A DNA stretch of 64,000 nucleotides from Candidatus Eremiobacter antarcticus. Lineage in GTDB: Bacteria; Vulcanimicrobiota; Vulcanimicrobiia; Eremiobacterales; Eremiobacteraceae. How positions within the stretch are numbered: the first letter of the stretch is position 1; every line of letters starts with the position of its first letter. The notes beneath the pieces are model-generated. The model made no database searches and was not told the origin of the DNA. It saw only the letters and a program-made list of their open reading frames with translations. The stretch spans positions 62,001 to 126,000 of the forward strand of contig QHBK01000019.1 in the NCBI GenBank assembly GCA_003244105.1. The letters run 5' to 3'. Both the position numbers and the translations under genes were made by a program. This document shows, piece after piece, positions 25,677 to 34,627 of the stretch.

Positions 25677-26318
25677 ATGCGGCTTTCCGGAGGCGGACGC
25701 TCGGGCCAGACCCTGCAAGCTCCCAAGGGCAAAAAGACAAGACCGACGTCTGCCAAGGTTCGCGAGGCGCTCTTCGACGTCTTAGGCAAACGAGTGGAAG
25801 GGGCTCGCGTCTTGGACCTCTTCGCTGGCTCGGGGGCGCTTGGATTTGAAGCGATGTCTCGCGACGCCGGTTCGGTCGTCTTCGTGGACAGCGATGCAGC
25901 CGCGGTGATGGCCATCCGGCGCAACGCCGTGCGAGTATTGCCCGATTCGGATCGTTGGCGGGTTTTGCCGATGACGGCTATCCGCGCCCTGCGCAAGCTG
26001 CGAGGAACGTTTGACATCGTCCTCATGGATCCGCCGTACCAGCGGGGCGCCGCGGAGGAGCTGACCATGCTCATGCAGCGGGGCTTGCTGTCGGAACTGG
26101 CGATCGTCGCGCTGGAGCATCCAAGCGTCAAGGAGACGAAGATCCCGCCCTCGATGCGCGTGTTCAAGAAGACCAAGTACGGGGATACGGCGCTCACTTT
26201 TGCGATGGCGCGCACGGGCGAGCAAACGCTCCCGGAAGACACGGCCGAAGAGGTCAACCGGCAAGGCTCAGCGGCATCGCGGCCCGCGGCGTCGCGGCGA
26301 CGCCGCAGCCGGAAATGA
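25677..26318 (+). CDS. rsmD: 16S rRNA (guanine-966-N2)-methyltransferase RsmD
   Basis: 213 residues. SAM-binding VLDLFAGSGALGFEAMSR and catalytic MDPPYQRG (the N2-methylase DPPY motif) are clear, with the N-terminal RPTSAKVREALFDVLG typical of RsmD. An extra basic tail of about 25 residues (ASRRRRSRK) follows. Its last four bases ATGA hold the start of coaD, so the two are coupled, as in many bacteria. Confidence 0.95.
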   Translation: MRLSGGGRSGQTLQAPKGKKTRPTSAKVREALFDVLGKRVEGARVLDLFAGSGALGFEAMSRDAGSVVFVDSDAAAVMAIRRNAVRVLPDSDRWRVLPMTAIRALRKLRGTFDIVLMDPPYQRGAAEELTMLMQRGLLSELAIVALEHPSVKETKIPPSMRVFKKTKYGDTALTFAMARTGEQTLPEDTAEEVNRQGSAASRPAASRRRRSRK

Positions 26319-26926
26319 AGCGCCGCCGAGGCGGGGCCATCGTCGCCGACGCTCAACCGTCGGCAGACGGTCGGCAGGCCGCTGCGACGATCGCCGTGTA
26401 CCCGGGCAGCTTTGATCCCGTGACCAACGGCCATGTCGATATCATCAGGCGTGCCGCTCTGTACTATCCACGGCTCATCGTCGCCGTATTGACCAATCCG
26501 AGCAAGTCGCCGCTCTTGCCGCTCCGCGAGCGGATGCTCTTGCTGCAAGAGGTGTGCGGAAATCTGTCGCACGTGGAAGTAGACTGCTTCGACGGTCTGC
26601 TGGTGGATTTCGTGCGGCGCCGCGGCGCAACCCTGATCGTCAAAGGGTTGCGCATCGTCTCCGACTTCGAGCACGAATTCTCCATGGCGCTGCTGAATAG
26701 AAAGCTGCGCGGAGGCGCCGACACGATGTTTCTGCCGGCCAGCCTCGAATATGCCTATGTCTCCTCATCGTTCGTCCGCGAAGTGTTCTCTCTGGGCGGC
26801 GATATATCCGAGTTCGTGCCGGCAGCGGTCTTGCGGGCGATGACTCGCATGCGCGTGCCGCACGCTGTCGAGCAGCGCAGGTCGGCCGGGCCCAAGCGCC
26901 TGGCGTTAGGAAGGAAGAAAGCATGA
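26315..26926 (+). CDS. coaD: Phosphopantetheine adenylyltransferase CoaD
   Basis: 203 residues, about 40 more than usual because of N- and C-terminal extensions. It makes dephospho-CoA from 4'-phosphopantetheine and ATP. Motifs: YPGSFDPVTNGHVDII (nucleotidyltransferase), VKGLRIVSDFEHEF and YVSSSFVRE. The N-terminal 24 residues are low in conservation; a start closer to the motif is possible, but the ATGA overlap with rsmD supports this one. CoA made here feeds the fab genes nearby. Confidence 0.95.
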   Translation: MKRRRGGAIVADAQPSADGRQAAATIAVYPGSFDPVTNGHVDIIRRAALYYPRLIVAVLTNPSKSPLLPLRERMLLLQEVCGNLSHVEVDCFDGLLVDFVRRRGATLIVKGLRIVSDFEHEFSMALLNRKLRGGADTMFLPASLEYAYVSSSFVREVFSLGGDISEFVPAAVLRAMTRMRVPHAVEQRRSAGPKRLALGRKKA

Positions 26927-27423
26927 GCGTGTACCGCGTCATCGATAAGATGGAGAACGTCGTCCGCACGGGCCTATGGTTGCCGTTCGGCGGCAGGGTC
27001 GTCAACTCGGATCGCCTGTTGGATCTCATCGAGAAGTTGCGCAGCACCTTGCCGGAAGAGGCGACTCGCGGCAAGCCCTATGGGAAGTTGCCCGGCGATG
27101 CGCCGAGCGCAGCCGCCGGCAACGGGATGAACGCAACCGCATCGCAGACCCGCTTCATGTCGAAGCCGGGGCCGGCTGATGGTGGCGCGGGTTCCGAAGA
27201 AGAAGCCGCAAGCGCGCAGAGCAAGGCGGAAGCCATCATCAAAGAGGCGCAAGCGCGCTCCGCCGAGATTCGCAGAGGAGCCGACGAGTACGCCGATCAG
27301 GTGCTGTCATCGCTTGACGCGACGCTCGCGAAGGCGCTGGCGTCGGTGCAGAAAGGCCGCCAAACGCTGGCGGCGACCACCCCGAGCAATGGAGCCAAGA
27401 CTCGGGAAACGAGCACTCTATAG
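26923..27423 (+). CDS. Coiled-coil protein (ATP synthase b-subunit-like / DivIVA-like)
   Basis: 166 residues. The start YRVIDKMENVVRTGLWLPF and NSDRLLDLIEKLRSTLPEE is followed by a disordered Gly/Ala/Pro stretch. A helical segment (SKAEAIIKEAQARSAEIRRG) then gives way to a further helix, typical of small DivIVA or ATP-synthase-b-like proteins found between coaD and yceD/rpmF in several phyla. It has no membrane helix. The start overlaps the coaD stop by four bases. Precise function unknown. Confidence 0.7.
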   Translation: MSVYRVIDKMENVVRTGLWLPFGGRVVNSDRLLDLIEKLRSTLPEEATRGKPYGKLPGDAPSAAAGNGMNATASQTRFMSKPGPADGGAGSEEEAASAQSKAEAIIKEAQARSAEIRRGADEYADQVLSSLDATLAKALASVQKGRQTLAATTPSNGAKTRETSTL

Positions 27424-27449
27424 GCGCAATCCCGCGTCTTGCCGCGTGG

Positions 27450-28445
27450 ATGGGGGGCAGAAACAGCCTCGCCTCACGCCTGCTCTGGGTTTTGGCGATC
27501 GCCGCCGTCGTGGCCGCCGCCTTGCTGCTCATCCCGATTCCGTACATCATCTTCGGCCCGGGCGCAGCCGTCGATCTGAGCGCGGCGATCACCGTGCCGA
27601 GCCATCGCTCGCCGCCGGGCCGCTTTTATCTGACCGATGTCAACATCTTGCCGGGCCGGCCGTTTTTTTATGCGACAGCGAAGGTGTTGCCGGGTTTCGA
27701 GATCATCCGCCGCCGGGAGCTCGTGCCGCCGAGCATGAGCGATCGCGATCTCGACCGCTTTCTTGTCGACGCCATGAAGCAGAGCCAAGTAAACGCCCAA
27801 ATCGTCGCGGAACGGGCGGCCGGACTTCCGGTCACAGCGAAATCGAGCTTCGTCGTGCTCAGGACCGTTCGAAAATCGCCGGGCGCGCGGTGCTTCCGGC
27901 CGGGCGATAAGATCACCGACGTCGGCGGACGGCGGCTCGTCGACGCTGATTCACTCGCCAAGGCGGCTACGGCGCTGCCCGCGGGCTCCAGCTTTGTGCT
28001 GGGGTTCGTGCGCGCCGGCCGCTTGCGTCACATCGCATGCGCCACGTTCAAATATCAGGGGAAGCCGCGTTTCGGAATCACGGGGCAGTTCCAAACTGAG
28101 GCGTATTCGCTGCCCGTGCACGTGAGCTACCGGCTGCCGAACATCAACGGGTCGTCCGCAGGGTTGATGTTCGCTCTGCAGATCTACCGCAGCATAACGG
28201 CAACGGACATATCAGGCGGCAGGGATGTCGCCGGCACCGGAGTGCTCGGCGTGGATGGCAGGGTAGGTCCTATCGAGGGCGCTCGAGAGAAGATCCGTGC
28301 CGCCATAAAATCGAAGGCAAGCATCTTCTTCGTGCCGGTCGAGAACTACGCGGCCATCAAGCACGTCGCGGGCATCGATGTCATCCCGGTGAAGAGCTTC
28401 GAACAAGCGTTAGGCGCGCTTAAGCGCGCCTCCGCCACTAAGTAA
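27450..28445 (+). CDS. YlbL-type membrane PDZ / Lon-like S16 serine protease
   Basis: 331 residues. One N-terminal membrane helix (LLWVLAIAAVVAAALLLIPI) is followed by a PDZ-like domain (GDKITDVGGRRLVDADSL) and a Lon-type protease domain. The latter has the catalytic Ser in NINGSSAGLMFAL and Lys in GAREKIRAAIKSK; GTGVLGVDGRVGPIEG is a family landmark. Bacillus YlbL, in the same coaD neighbourhood, cleaves a cell-division inhibitor after DNA damage; a similar role here is only inferred. Confidence 0.9.
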   Translation: MGGRNSLASRLLWVLAIAAVVAAALLLIPIPYIIFGPGAAVDLSAAITVPSHRSPPGRFYLTDVNILPGRPFFYATAKVLPGFEIIRRRELVPPSMSDRDLDRFLVDAMKQSQVNAQIVAERAAGLPVTAKSSFVVLRTVRKSPGARCFRPGDKITDVGGRRLVDADSLAKAATALPAGSSFVLGFVRAGRLRHIACATFKYQGKPRFGITGQFQTEAYSLPVHVSYRLPNINGSSAGLMFALQIYRSITATDISGGRDVAGTGVLGVDGRVGPIEGAREKIRAAIKSKASIFFVPVENYAAIKHVAGIDVIPVKSFEQALGALKRASATK

Positions 28446-28569
28446 CCGGCTGCTCTTCGGGGACGGCCGCCGCCTGCCAGGGCGCACGAGAGCGGCCCTT
28501 TAATATGGACCACACACTCTAAAGACCCGCTTTTCCCGCGGGGTCGTGATCTAGACCTCAGGCAGTCAG

Positions 28570-29094
28570 ATGAAAATTTCCGTCGACCGGCTGTTCCATC
28601 CGGACATCGAAGCGATCGAGATCGAGCAAACGCTCCGCTTCCGGGAAGAACTCGGCCAGCGCTACCCAAATGGCGTGCGCCTCAACGGGCGGATCACCCA
28701 TATCTCCCACGGAGTTCACGTGCACGGATCGATCGAGGGCAGCGAGCGCGAAACCTGCGTGCGCTGTCTCGAGCCCTTCTGGCGCGACACAAATATCTTG
28801 GTGGAAGAGACCTACAGCGAAGACGTCAAGCCGCAAGATGAGCTGTTCTCCGACGTGGCGCCCCTGACCGATCGGAGCATCGATCTCAGCGCTTTAGTCG
28901 CCCAACTGCTCGAGGTCGAGGAACCGCTTGCGCCAGTATGCAGGGAGTCGTGCGCTGGGCTGTGCCCGCGGTGCGGCGTGAACCGCAACGAGATCGCGTG
29001 CGGCTGCGCTCAAGATGCGCTCGACGAACGCTTGGCAGGCTTGGCAGTTTTACGGGACGAACTTTCCCGGGACGAAGAACTACACCGCCGCTAA
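28570..29094 (+). CDS. yceD: YceD/DUF177 family protein
   Basis: 174 residues. Four to six conserved cysteines: ETCVRCLEPFW, CRESCAGLCPRCGVN and CGCAQD, a likely zinc site. YceD proteins are nearly always encoded just before rpmF, as here, and act in ribosomal RNA/large-subunit biology (in plants the homologue is needed for 23S rRNA). The 124-base leader contains a hairpin with one bulge at 28524-28545 around a CCCGCGGG palindrome; no T-run. Confidence 0.9.
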   Translation: MKISVDRLFHPDIEAIEIEQTLRFREELGQRYPNGVRLNGRITHISHGVHVHGSIEGSERETCVRCLEPFWRDTNILVEETYSEDVKPQDELFSDVAPLTDRSIDLSALVAQLLEVEEPLAPVCRESCAGLCPRCGVNRNEIACGCAQDALDERLAGLAVLRDELSRDEELHRR

Positions 29095-29184
29095 GGATTT
29101 AGCCGGCGCCGGCACGTGATTTGAAAGAGGCGCCGCGCACCGCTTACCGCAGGCGATTTTTTGTGAGGTCGAAGAACCCCGTTC

Positions 29185-29391
29185 ATGGCAAATCCGAAAC
29201 AGAAACGAAGTAAGTCCAACAGCCGAAGCCGGCGCAGCAACTGGAAGCTGCAAGCCGTGAGCGTCAGCACCTGTCCGCAGTGCAAGAAGCCGCGCCGCCC
29301 TCACTTCGCGTGCGCGAATTGCGGCTATTACGACGGGCGCCTGGCGGTGAAGACGAAAGAGACAGTGCCCGCGACGCGTCCGAAGGGATAG
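29185..29391 (+). CDS. rpmF: 50S ribosomal protein L32
   Basis: 68 residues. The basic N-terminus MANPKQKRSKSNSRSRR and the two CxxC knuckles, CPQCKKPRRPH and CANCGYYDG, are the zinc-binding form of bL32. The order yceD-rpmF-fabH is one of the most conserved in bacteria. Confidence 0.97.
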   Translation: MANPKQKRSKSNSRSRRSNWKLQAVSVSTCPQCKKPRRPHFACANCGYYDGRLAVKTKETVPATRPKG

Positions 29392-29394
29392 CGC

Positions 29395-30438
29395 TTGACC
29401 GCATACGGCGCGGCGATCTCGGGTGTCGGCTCGTACGCGCCGCCTGGCGTGCTGACGAACGAAGATCTGGAGAAGCTTGTCGACACCACCGATGCATGGA
29501 TCGTGCAGCGCACCGGCATGAAGCGCCGGCACATCATCGGTCCTGACGGCGCGACGTCCGACCTCGCTTTGCCCGCCGCCCAAGCGGCTTTGTCCGCCGC
29601 GGGCAAGACGGCCGCGGACATCGACTGCATCATCTGCGCCACCGCCACTCCAGACTACTTATTCCCCGCCATGGCATGCATCGTCGGTTTTCGGCTCGGT
29701 GTCGCCGGCAAGCCCGCCTTCGACATCTCGATCGCGTGCTCGGGATTCGTGTACGCGGTCACGACCGCAGCGTCTTTGGTGCGGTCCGGCGTGTATCGAT
29801 CGGTGCTGGTGATCGGCGCCGAAACGCTCTCAAAGATCACCGACTACACGGACCGTGGGACGTGCGTGCTCTTCGGAGACGGCGCCGGTGCCGTCGTGGT
29901 CGAGCGCAGCGAGGAAGACTGCTTTCTCGGCAGCGAGCTCGGCGCCGACGGCACGGACCCGACAGTGCTGTATCTTCCCGGCGGCGGCAGCCGGATGCCG
30001 TTTAACACGAACGGGAAGTTCGCAGCCGAGCGCCTCGGCTACATCCACATGCAAGGGCAAAGCGTCTTCAAGTTCGCGGTCAACCAGATGGTGGCGTCGG
30101 TGCGCACAGCGCTGTCGAAGGCCGGTTTGACGACGGCAGACGTCGACTTTGTGGTTCCCCATCAGGCGAATCTGCGCATCATCGACGCGATGGTGAAGAC
30201 GCTCGGGCTGCCGCCGGACAAATGCATCATCAACATCGCAGAGTACGGCAACACCTCCGCGGCTTCGATCCCTATCGCGCTTGCCGAGGCGGTCGCGGCG
30301 GGATCGATCCGCAAGGGGCACATCGTCGTCATGGTCGCGTTCGGCGGCGGCCTTTCGTGGGGAGCGATGGTGTGGCGCTGGAAAGACGCCAAGGTCGGAG
30401 CGCCGGCTCGCCAGACCGTTGCGGGAGCACTCGCATAG
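29395..30438 (+). CDS. fabH: Beta-ketoacyl-ACP synthase III
   Basis: 347 residues. Starts fatty-acid synthesis by condensing acetyl-CoA with malonyl-ACP. Catalytic Cys in DISIACSGFVYA, His in VPHQANLRI, Asn in YGNTSAASIPIAL. TTG start three bases after the rpmF TAG, with AAGGG upstream. The C-terminus has about 18 more residues than the E. coli enzyme. Confidence 0.96.
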   Translation: MTAYGAAISGVGSYAPPGVLTNEDLEKLVDTTDAWIVQRTGMKRRHIIGPDGATSDLALPAAQAALSAAGKTAADIDCIICATATPDYLFPAMACIVGFRLGVAGKPAFDISIACSGFVYAVTTAASLVRSGVYRSVLVIGAETLSKITDYTDRGTCVLFGDGAGAVVVERSEEDCFLGSELGADGTDPTVLYLPGGGSRMPFNTNGKFAAERLGYIHMQGQSVFKFAVNQMVASVRTALSKAGLTTADVDFVVPHQANLRIIDAMVKTLGLPPDKCIINIAEYGNTSAASIPIALAEAVAAGSIRKGHIVVMVAFGGGLSWGAMVWRWKDAKVGAPARQTVAGALA

Positions 30439-30458
30439 GGCAGACGCCGAAGATCGGG

Positions 30459-31412
30459 GTGGTCTTTCCCGGTCAGGGATCGCAAGTAACCGGAATGGGC
30501 GCCGATGTGGCCGCCCGCTATCCGGCTTCCCAAGCGTGCTTTGATCAGGCGTCCGAAGTCCTGGGATTCGACCTGCTCGCGTCCTGCAGCACCGCGACGC
30601 CGGAAACACTGCGGGAGACACGCCTAAGCCAGCCGGCGATCTTCACCGCCAACGTCGCGATCTACCGCGCGGTCGAAACGCTCGGGATGACGCCTGTCGT
30701 CTCTGCCGGACACTCCTTTGGCGAGTACTGCTCGCTCACGATCGCCGGCGCGCTTGCATTTGACGAAGCTGTCCGCATCGTCAACGAGCGCGGTCAAGCG
30801 ATGGGAGAGGCGGCCGACGCAGCTCCGGGGACGATGGCGGCGATCATCGGTTTTGACGAAGCGCGGGTGGATGACATCTGCGCGCGAGTCCGGGAGAGCA
30901 GCGGCGGGCACGTGGAAATCGGCAACCTCAACACACCCGAGCAGATCGTCATCTCGGGCGACATCGCGGCCGTGACGGCGGCGTGCGAGCTCGCCAAGGC
31001 GGAAGGCGTTAAGCGCGTGCGCGTGCTCAACGTGTCGGGCGCATGGCACAGCTCCCTCATGCAAAGCGCCGCGCTTCGCTTTGGCGCGGCGGTGCGCACC
31101 GCCGAACTGCACATGCCGTCGTTCACCGTCGTCAGCAACGTCACCGGTGCTCCCTATGCGTCCGTCGAGGCCATGAGAGCGTCGTTGCTCGCGAGCTTGT
31201 GCTCGCGCGTGCGATGGCATGAGACCGCGTTGGCCGTCGCCGCCATGGGCGCGGATGCGATCGTGGAGTGCGGGGCAAGCGAGGTGCTCGCTCCCATGAT
31301 GAAACGGCTGCCGGCTCTGAAGGAGACGCAGGTGATGCACGTCGCCGATTCAGGCGGCGTCGCCAAGCTCGAAGCGGCAGTGCTCGCGCGGCAGGCACAT
31401 CTTGTCGACTGA
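30459..31412 (+). CDS. fabD: Malonyl-CoA:ACP transacylase
   Basis: 317 residues from the GTG used here. It loads malonate onto ACP. Landmarks: VVFPGQGSQVTGMG at the start, the catalytic Ser in AGHSFGEYCSL, and IGNLNTPEQIVISG. The usual N-terminus has several residues before VFPGQGSQ. In this frame those codons translate as IGQTPKIG and contain no ATG, GTG or TTG; the only upstream candidate near the fabH stop is ATA at 30435. So the true start may be ATA, or GTG 30459 with a clipped N-terminus. Confidence 0.93.
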   Translation: MVFPGQGSQVTGMGADVAARYPASQACFDQASEVLGFDLLASCSTATPETLRETRLSQPAIFTANVAIYRAVETLGMTPVVSAGHSFGEYCSLTIAGALAFDEAVRIVNERGQAMGEAADAAPGTMAAIIGFDEARVDDICARVRESSGGHVEIGNLNTPEQIVISGDIAAVTAACELAKAEGVKRVRVLNVSGAWHSSLMQSAALRFGAAVRTAELHMPSFTVVSNVTGAPYASVEAMRASLLASLCSRVRWHETALAVAAMGADAIVECGASEVLAPMMKRLPALKETQVMHVADSGGVAKLEAAVLARQAHLVD

Positions 31413-31413
31413 C

Positions 31414-32163
31414 ATGCGGACCAGCCTCGCGGGTAAAGTCGCCGTGGTGACGGGCGCGGGTACAGGCATCGGCCGAGCGATCGCACACGATTTCGCCCGC
31501 GCCGGAGCGGTCTTGCTGTTGAGCGGCCGCAGGCGTGAACCGCTGGAAGCGGTGCAGCAGGAGGTTGCAGAACTCGGAGGAACCGCGCACGTGCATCCGG
31601 CCGACGTGTCCGACCCGGCGCAAGCGACGGCGCTGATCGACGCCGCCAAAGCGCTGACTGGCCGCGTCGACGTGCTGGTGAACAACGCGGGCAAGTCGTA
31701 CGACGCGCTCGTGATGCGGATGAAGTGGGATGCCCTCGACGACACGCTCGCCGTCAACCTCAAGAGCATGTTCTACTTGTGCGCCACAGCGGGAAAGCTT
31801 ATGCTGTCCCAAAAAGGCGGAGCCATCATCAACATCACGTCGGTCGTCGCGCTGACGGGCAATGCAGGGCAAAGCGCGTATGTTGCCGCAAAGGCGGGCG
31901 TCGTCGGCTTAACGAAATCGCTGGCCCAAGAATTCGGCTCGCGCAACATCCGGATCAATGCGGTGGCTCCCGGCTTTATCCAGACGGAGATGACGACGGC
32001 GCTGCCTGCGAGCGTGAAGGAACAGTACCAGGCGCGCATTCCGCTGAAGCGGTTCGGAGATGCCGACGAAGTCGCGCGCGTCGTCTCGTTTTTGGCGAGC
32101 GATGCGGCCTCGTATGTGACCGGACAGGTGATCGCGGTGGACGGCGGGCTCTCGTACCAATAG
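31414..32163 (+). CDS. fabG: 3-oxoacyl-ACP reductase FabG
   Basis: 249 residues. SDR fold: [18 protein letters not shown] (NADPH), [36 protein letters not shown] with catalytic Ser, Tyr and Lys, and the ending [19 protein letters not shown] 31414 lies two bases after the fabD stop. Reduces beta-ketoacyl-ACP in elongation. fabF and fabZ are not part of this cluster. Confidence 0.95.
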   Translation: MRTSLAGKVAVVTGAGTGIGRAIAHDFARAGAVLLLSGRRREPLEAVQQEVAELGGTAHVHPADVSDPAQATALIDAAKALTGRVDVLVNNAGKSYDALVMRMKWDALDDTLAVNLKSMFYLCATAGKLMLSQKGGAIINITSVVALTGNAGQSAYVAAKAGVVGLTKSLAQEFGSRNIRINAVAPGFIQTEMTTALPASVKEQYQARIPLKRFGDADEVARVVSFLASDAASYVTGQVIAVDGGLSYQ

Positions 32164-32192
32164 CGCCAGACCATGGAGGTAAGGACAGCTCG

Positions 32193-32435
32193 ATGTCAGT
32201 GTTCGACAAAGTGAAAAAGTGCATCGTGGAGCAGCTCGGCGTCGACGAAGATGAAGTCACGCCGGAAGCGTCCATCACCGATGATCTCGGGGCGGACTCG
32301 CTTGACCAAGTGGAGCTCGTCATGGCCTTGGAGACCGAATTCAATCTCGACATCCCCGATGAAGACGCCGAAAAGATCAAGACGGTGGGCGATGCCGTCC
32401 GCTATATAGAAGAAGTCACAGAAAAAGCCGGCTAA
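32193..32435 (+). CDS. acpP: Acyl carrier protein
   Basis: 80 residues, acidic, helical. The phosphopantetheine-attachment Ser is in [18 protein letters not shown] (Ser near residue 38). Strong AAGGA ribosome site eight bases upstream. It closes the fabH-fabD-fabG-acpP run. Confidence 0.97.
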   Translation: MSVFDKVKKCIVEQLGVDEDEVTPEASITDDLGADSLDQVELVMALETEFNLDIPDEDAEKIKTVGDAVRYIEEVTEKAG

Positions 32436-32492
32436 GACCCTTTCACGCTCGTGCGGCGCCGCCTGATCGCGCACCCGCACATGTAGGATTCG

Positions 32493-33797
32493 ATGTTTCA
32501 AACGCTCTCTGATCGCCTGGGCGCGATCTTTCAACGACTGCGCTCGCGTGGCAAGCTCACGGAAGCCGACGTGTCCGAGGTCTTGCGCGAAGTCCGCATC
32601 GCCCTGCTTGAAGCTGATGTGAACCTCAAGGTCGTGCGCGACTTCATCGCGTCCATCCGTGAGCGCGCCGTCGGCGTGGAAGTGACGGAATCGCTGACGC
32701 CGGCGCAAGCGGTCGTGAAGATCGTGCACGATGGGCTCATCGAGATGATCGGCCCGCAGCCCGCCCCCGTGCGCTTCGCGCCCACCGGACCGTCAGCGAT
32801 GATGCTGCTGGGCTTGCAAGGCAGCGGCAAGACCACTCAGGCGGCAAAGCTCGCGCTTCGTTTCAAAGAGCAAGGCCGCCGTCCGCTCTTGGTGGCGTGC
32901 GACGTCTACCGGCCGGCAGCCATCACGCAGCTGAAGGTGCTCGGAGAGCAGATCGGCGTTCCGGTCTATGAGGAAGGTGCGGGCGACCCGGTCGGCATCG
33001 CCTCGCGCGCGTTGGCGCAAGCTCGCACCGTGGGCTACGGCGCCGTGCTGCTGGACACCGCCGGCCGGCTGCAGATCGACGAGCCGCTCATGCGAGAACT
33101 GGAGGCGATCAAAAAGGCCGCTTCCCCCATAGAGTCGCTGCTTGTCGTCGATGCGATGACGGGTCAAGAGGCCGTGAACGTGGCCACCACCTTCGACCGG
33201 CACCTGGACATCACGGGCATGATCCTCACGAAGGTCGACGGCGACAGCCGGGGCGGCGCTGCGCTTTCCATACGAGCGGTGACCGGCAAGCCCATCAAAT
33301 TCATCGGAACGGGCGAAAAGGTCGGCGCCCTCGAGGAGTTCCATGCCGATCGTCTGGTCTCGCGCATCTTGGGCATGGGCGACATGCTGACGCTGATCGA
33401 GCGCAGCCAGCGCGTCTTCGATGAAACAAAAGCCAAGGAGATGGCGCAGAAGATCCGGCGCCAGACGTTCACGCTACAGGACTTCCTCGATCAATTGCGA
33501 CAGATGCGCAAAATGGGGCCGCTCGCGGACATCGTGAAGATGATCCCGGGATTGGGCAAGCTGACGGCGGCGTCCAACATCGACGAGGGCGAAGTGTCGA
33601 AGATCGAGGCGATGATCTGCTCGATGACGCCGCGGGAGCGAACGGACCCCGCCGTCCTCAACGCCAGCCGGCGGCGGCGCATCGCACGAGGCAGCGGCAC
33701 GCAAGTGCAAGACGTCAACCGGCTCATCAAGCAATTCGAAGCGTCTCGTCAGATGATGAAGCAGATGAGCCGCGGGCGCGGCATGGCCCGAATATGA
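32493..33797 (+). CDS. ffh: Signal recognition particle protein Ffh
   Basis: 434 residues. N domain, then GTPase G domain with GLQGSGKTTQAAKLA (P loop), DVYRPAAITQL, LDTAGRLQ (DTAGR), TKVDGDSRGGAALS and FIGTGEKV, then the Met-rich M domain (MRKMGPLADIVKMIPGLG) that binds SRP RNA and signal sequences. Directs nascent membrane proteins to FtsY. The neighbours rpsP, khpA and rimM are the usual ones. I do not see the SRP RNA gene nearby. Confidence 0.97.
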   Translation: MFQTLSDRLGAIFQRLRSRGKLTEADVSEVLREVRIALLEADVNLKVVRDFIASIRERAVGVEVTESLTPAQAVVKIVHDGLIEMIGPQPAPVRFAPTGPSAMMLLGLQGSGKTTQAAKLALRFKEQGRRPLLVACDVYRPAAITQLKVLGEQIGVPVYEEGAGDPVGIASRALAQARTVGYGAVLLDTAGRLQIDEPLMRELEAIKKAASPIESLLVVDAMTGQEAVNVATTFDRHLDITGMILTKVDGDSRGGAALSIRAVTGKPIKFIGTGEKVGALEEFHADRLVSRILGMGDMLTLIERSQRVFDETKAKEMAQKIRRQTFTLQDFLDQLRQMRKMGPLADIVKMIPGLGKLTAASNIDEGEVSKIEAMICSMTPRERTDPAVLNASRRRRIARGSGTQVQDVNRLIKQFEASRQMMKQMSRGRGMARI

Positions 33798-33827
33798 TGC
33801 CGAGCATATAATGGAAGAGAGGGACTG

Positions 33828-34124
33828 TTGAGCGTCAAGATCAGGTTGCGGCGCACGGGGGCCAAACGTCAGCCATCGTACCGCTTCGTCGTGGCGGACA
33901 GCCGGTCGCCCCGCGACGGCAGGTTCTTGGAGATCGTGGGCCACTACAACCCGCGGCGCACGCCGGTGGAGCTGGTGGTGGACGAAGACAAGGTGAAACG
34001 CTGGCTCGGACAAGGCGCGCAGCCGTCCGATACGGTCGCGCGACTGCTGGCCCAAAAGGGCCTGTACGACCAAAGCCTGCTGCGCATGCGCAAACCGCGT
34101 GCGGCCAAGAAAGGCAAGTCCTAA
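33828..34124 (+). CDS. rpsP: 30S ribosomal protein S16
   Basis: 98 residues. VKIRLRRTGAKRQPSYRFVV, ADSRSPRDGRFLEIVGHYNP and RVKRWLGQGAQPSDTVARLL-type elements match bS16. TTG start with GAGGG upstream. Confidence 0.97.
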   Translation: MSVKIRLRRTGAKRQPSYRFVVADSRSPRDGRFLEIVGHYNPRRTPVELVVDEDKVKRWLGQGAQPSDTVARLLAQKGLYDQSLLRMRKPRAAKKGKS

Positions 34125-34125
34125 G

Positions 34126-34620
34126 ATGTCCGAGCGTCCGCCAGATTATATCGATGTAGAGACCGAAGATGACTTGCTCGACGAGGAACCGATCGACGAC
34201 GAGGAGCCCCTCAGCGAGGAAGAGTCGCTCATCGACGAAGAGGAGCCGCTGCTGGACGACGAGCCGATCGTCGACGAGGATGAGCCGCTGGCCCTGGAAG
34301 AGCCGCTCCCGCCGGGCGCCCGCAACGAGATCGCGGACGAGGCTGAAGAGGACTCGTACGAGGCTGAAGGCGCTGACGTCATCGGCCGGGCGGGGGCCGT
34401 TTTGAAGTATATCGTCGAGCACATCGTCGACGATCCGTCGCAGATCTCCATCGGGGCGACGACTGACGACCGCGGCCCAGTGTTGCTGCTGAGCGTGGCG
34501 GAGGAAGACCGCGGCAAGGTCATCGGCCGTCAAGGCAGGATCGTGCAGGCTATACGCACGGTCGTCAAAGCGGCCACCGTCGGGACGGGCGAGCGCGTCA
34601 GCGTCGAGATCGTCGACTGA
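34126..34620 (+). CDS. khpA: KhpA-type KH-domain RNA-binding protein with acidic extension
   Basis: 164 residues, twice the usual length. The C-terminal 75 residues are a standard KhpA: LKYIVEHIVDDPSQISI, then GKVIGRQGRIVQAIRTVV with the RNA-binding GxxG loop. The first 85 are an Asp/Glu-rich, semi-repetitive tract (EEPLSEEESLIDEEEPLL, DDEPIVDEDEPLALEEPL) with almost no basic residue. KhpA normally pairs with KhpB/Jag to bind small RNAs; an acidic tail could block or tune RNA binding. It starts one base after rpsP and precedes rimM. Confidence 0.9.
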   Translation: MSERPPDYIDVETEDDLLDEEPIDDEEPLSEEESLIDEEEPLLDDEPIVDEDEPLALEEPLPPGARNEIADEAEEDSYEAEGADVIGRAGAVLKYIVEHIVDDPSQISIGATTDDRGPVLLLSVAEEDRGKVIGRQGRIVQAIRTVVKAATVGTGERVSVEIVD

Positions 34621-34627
34621 TTCTGCC

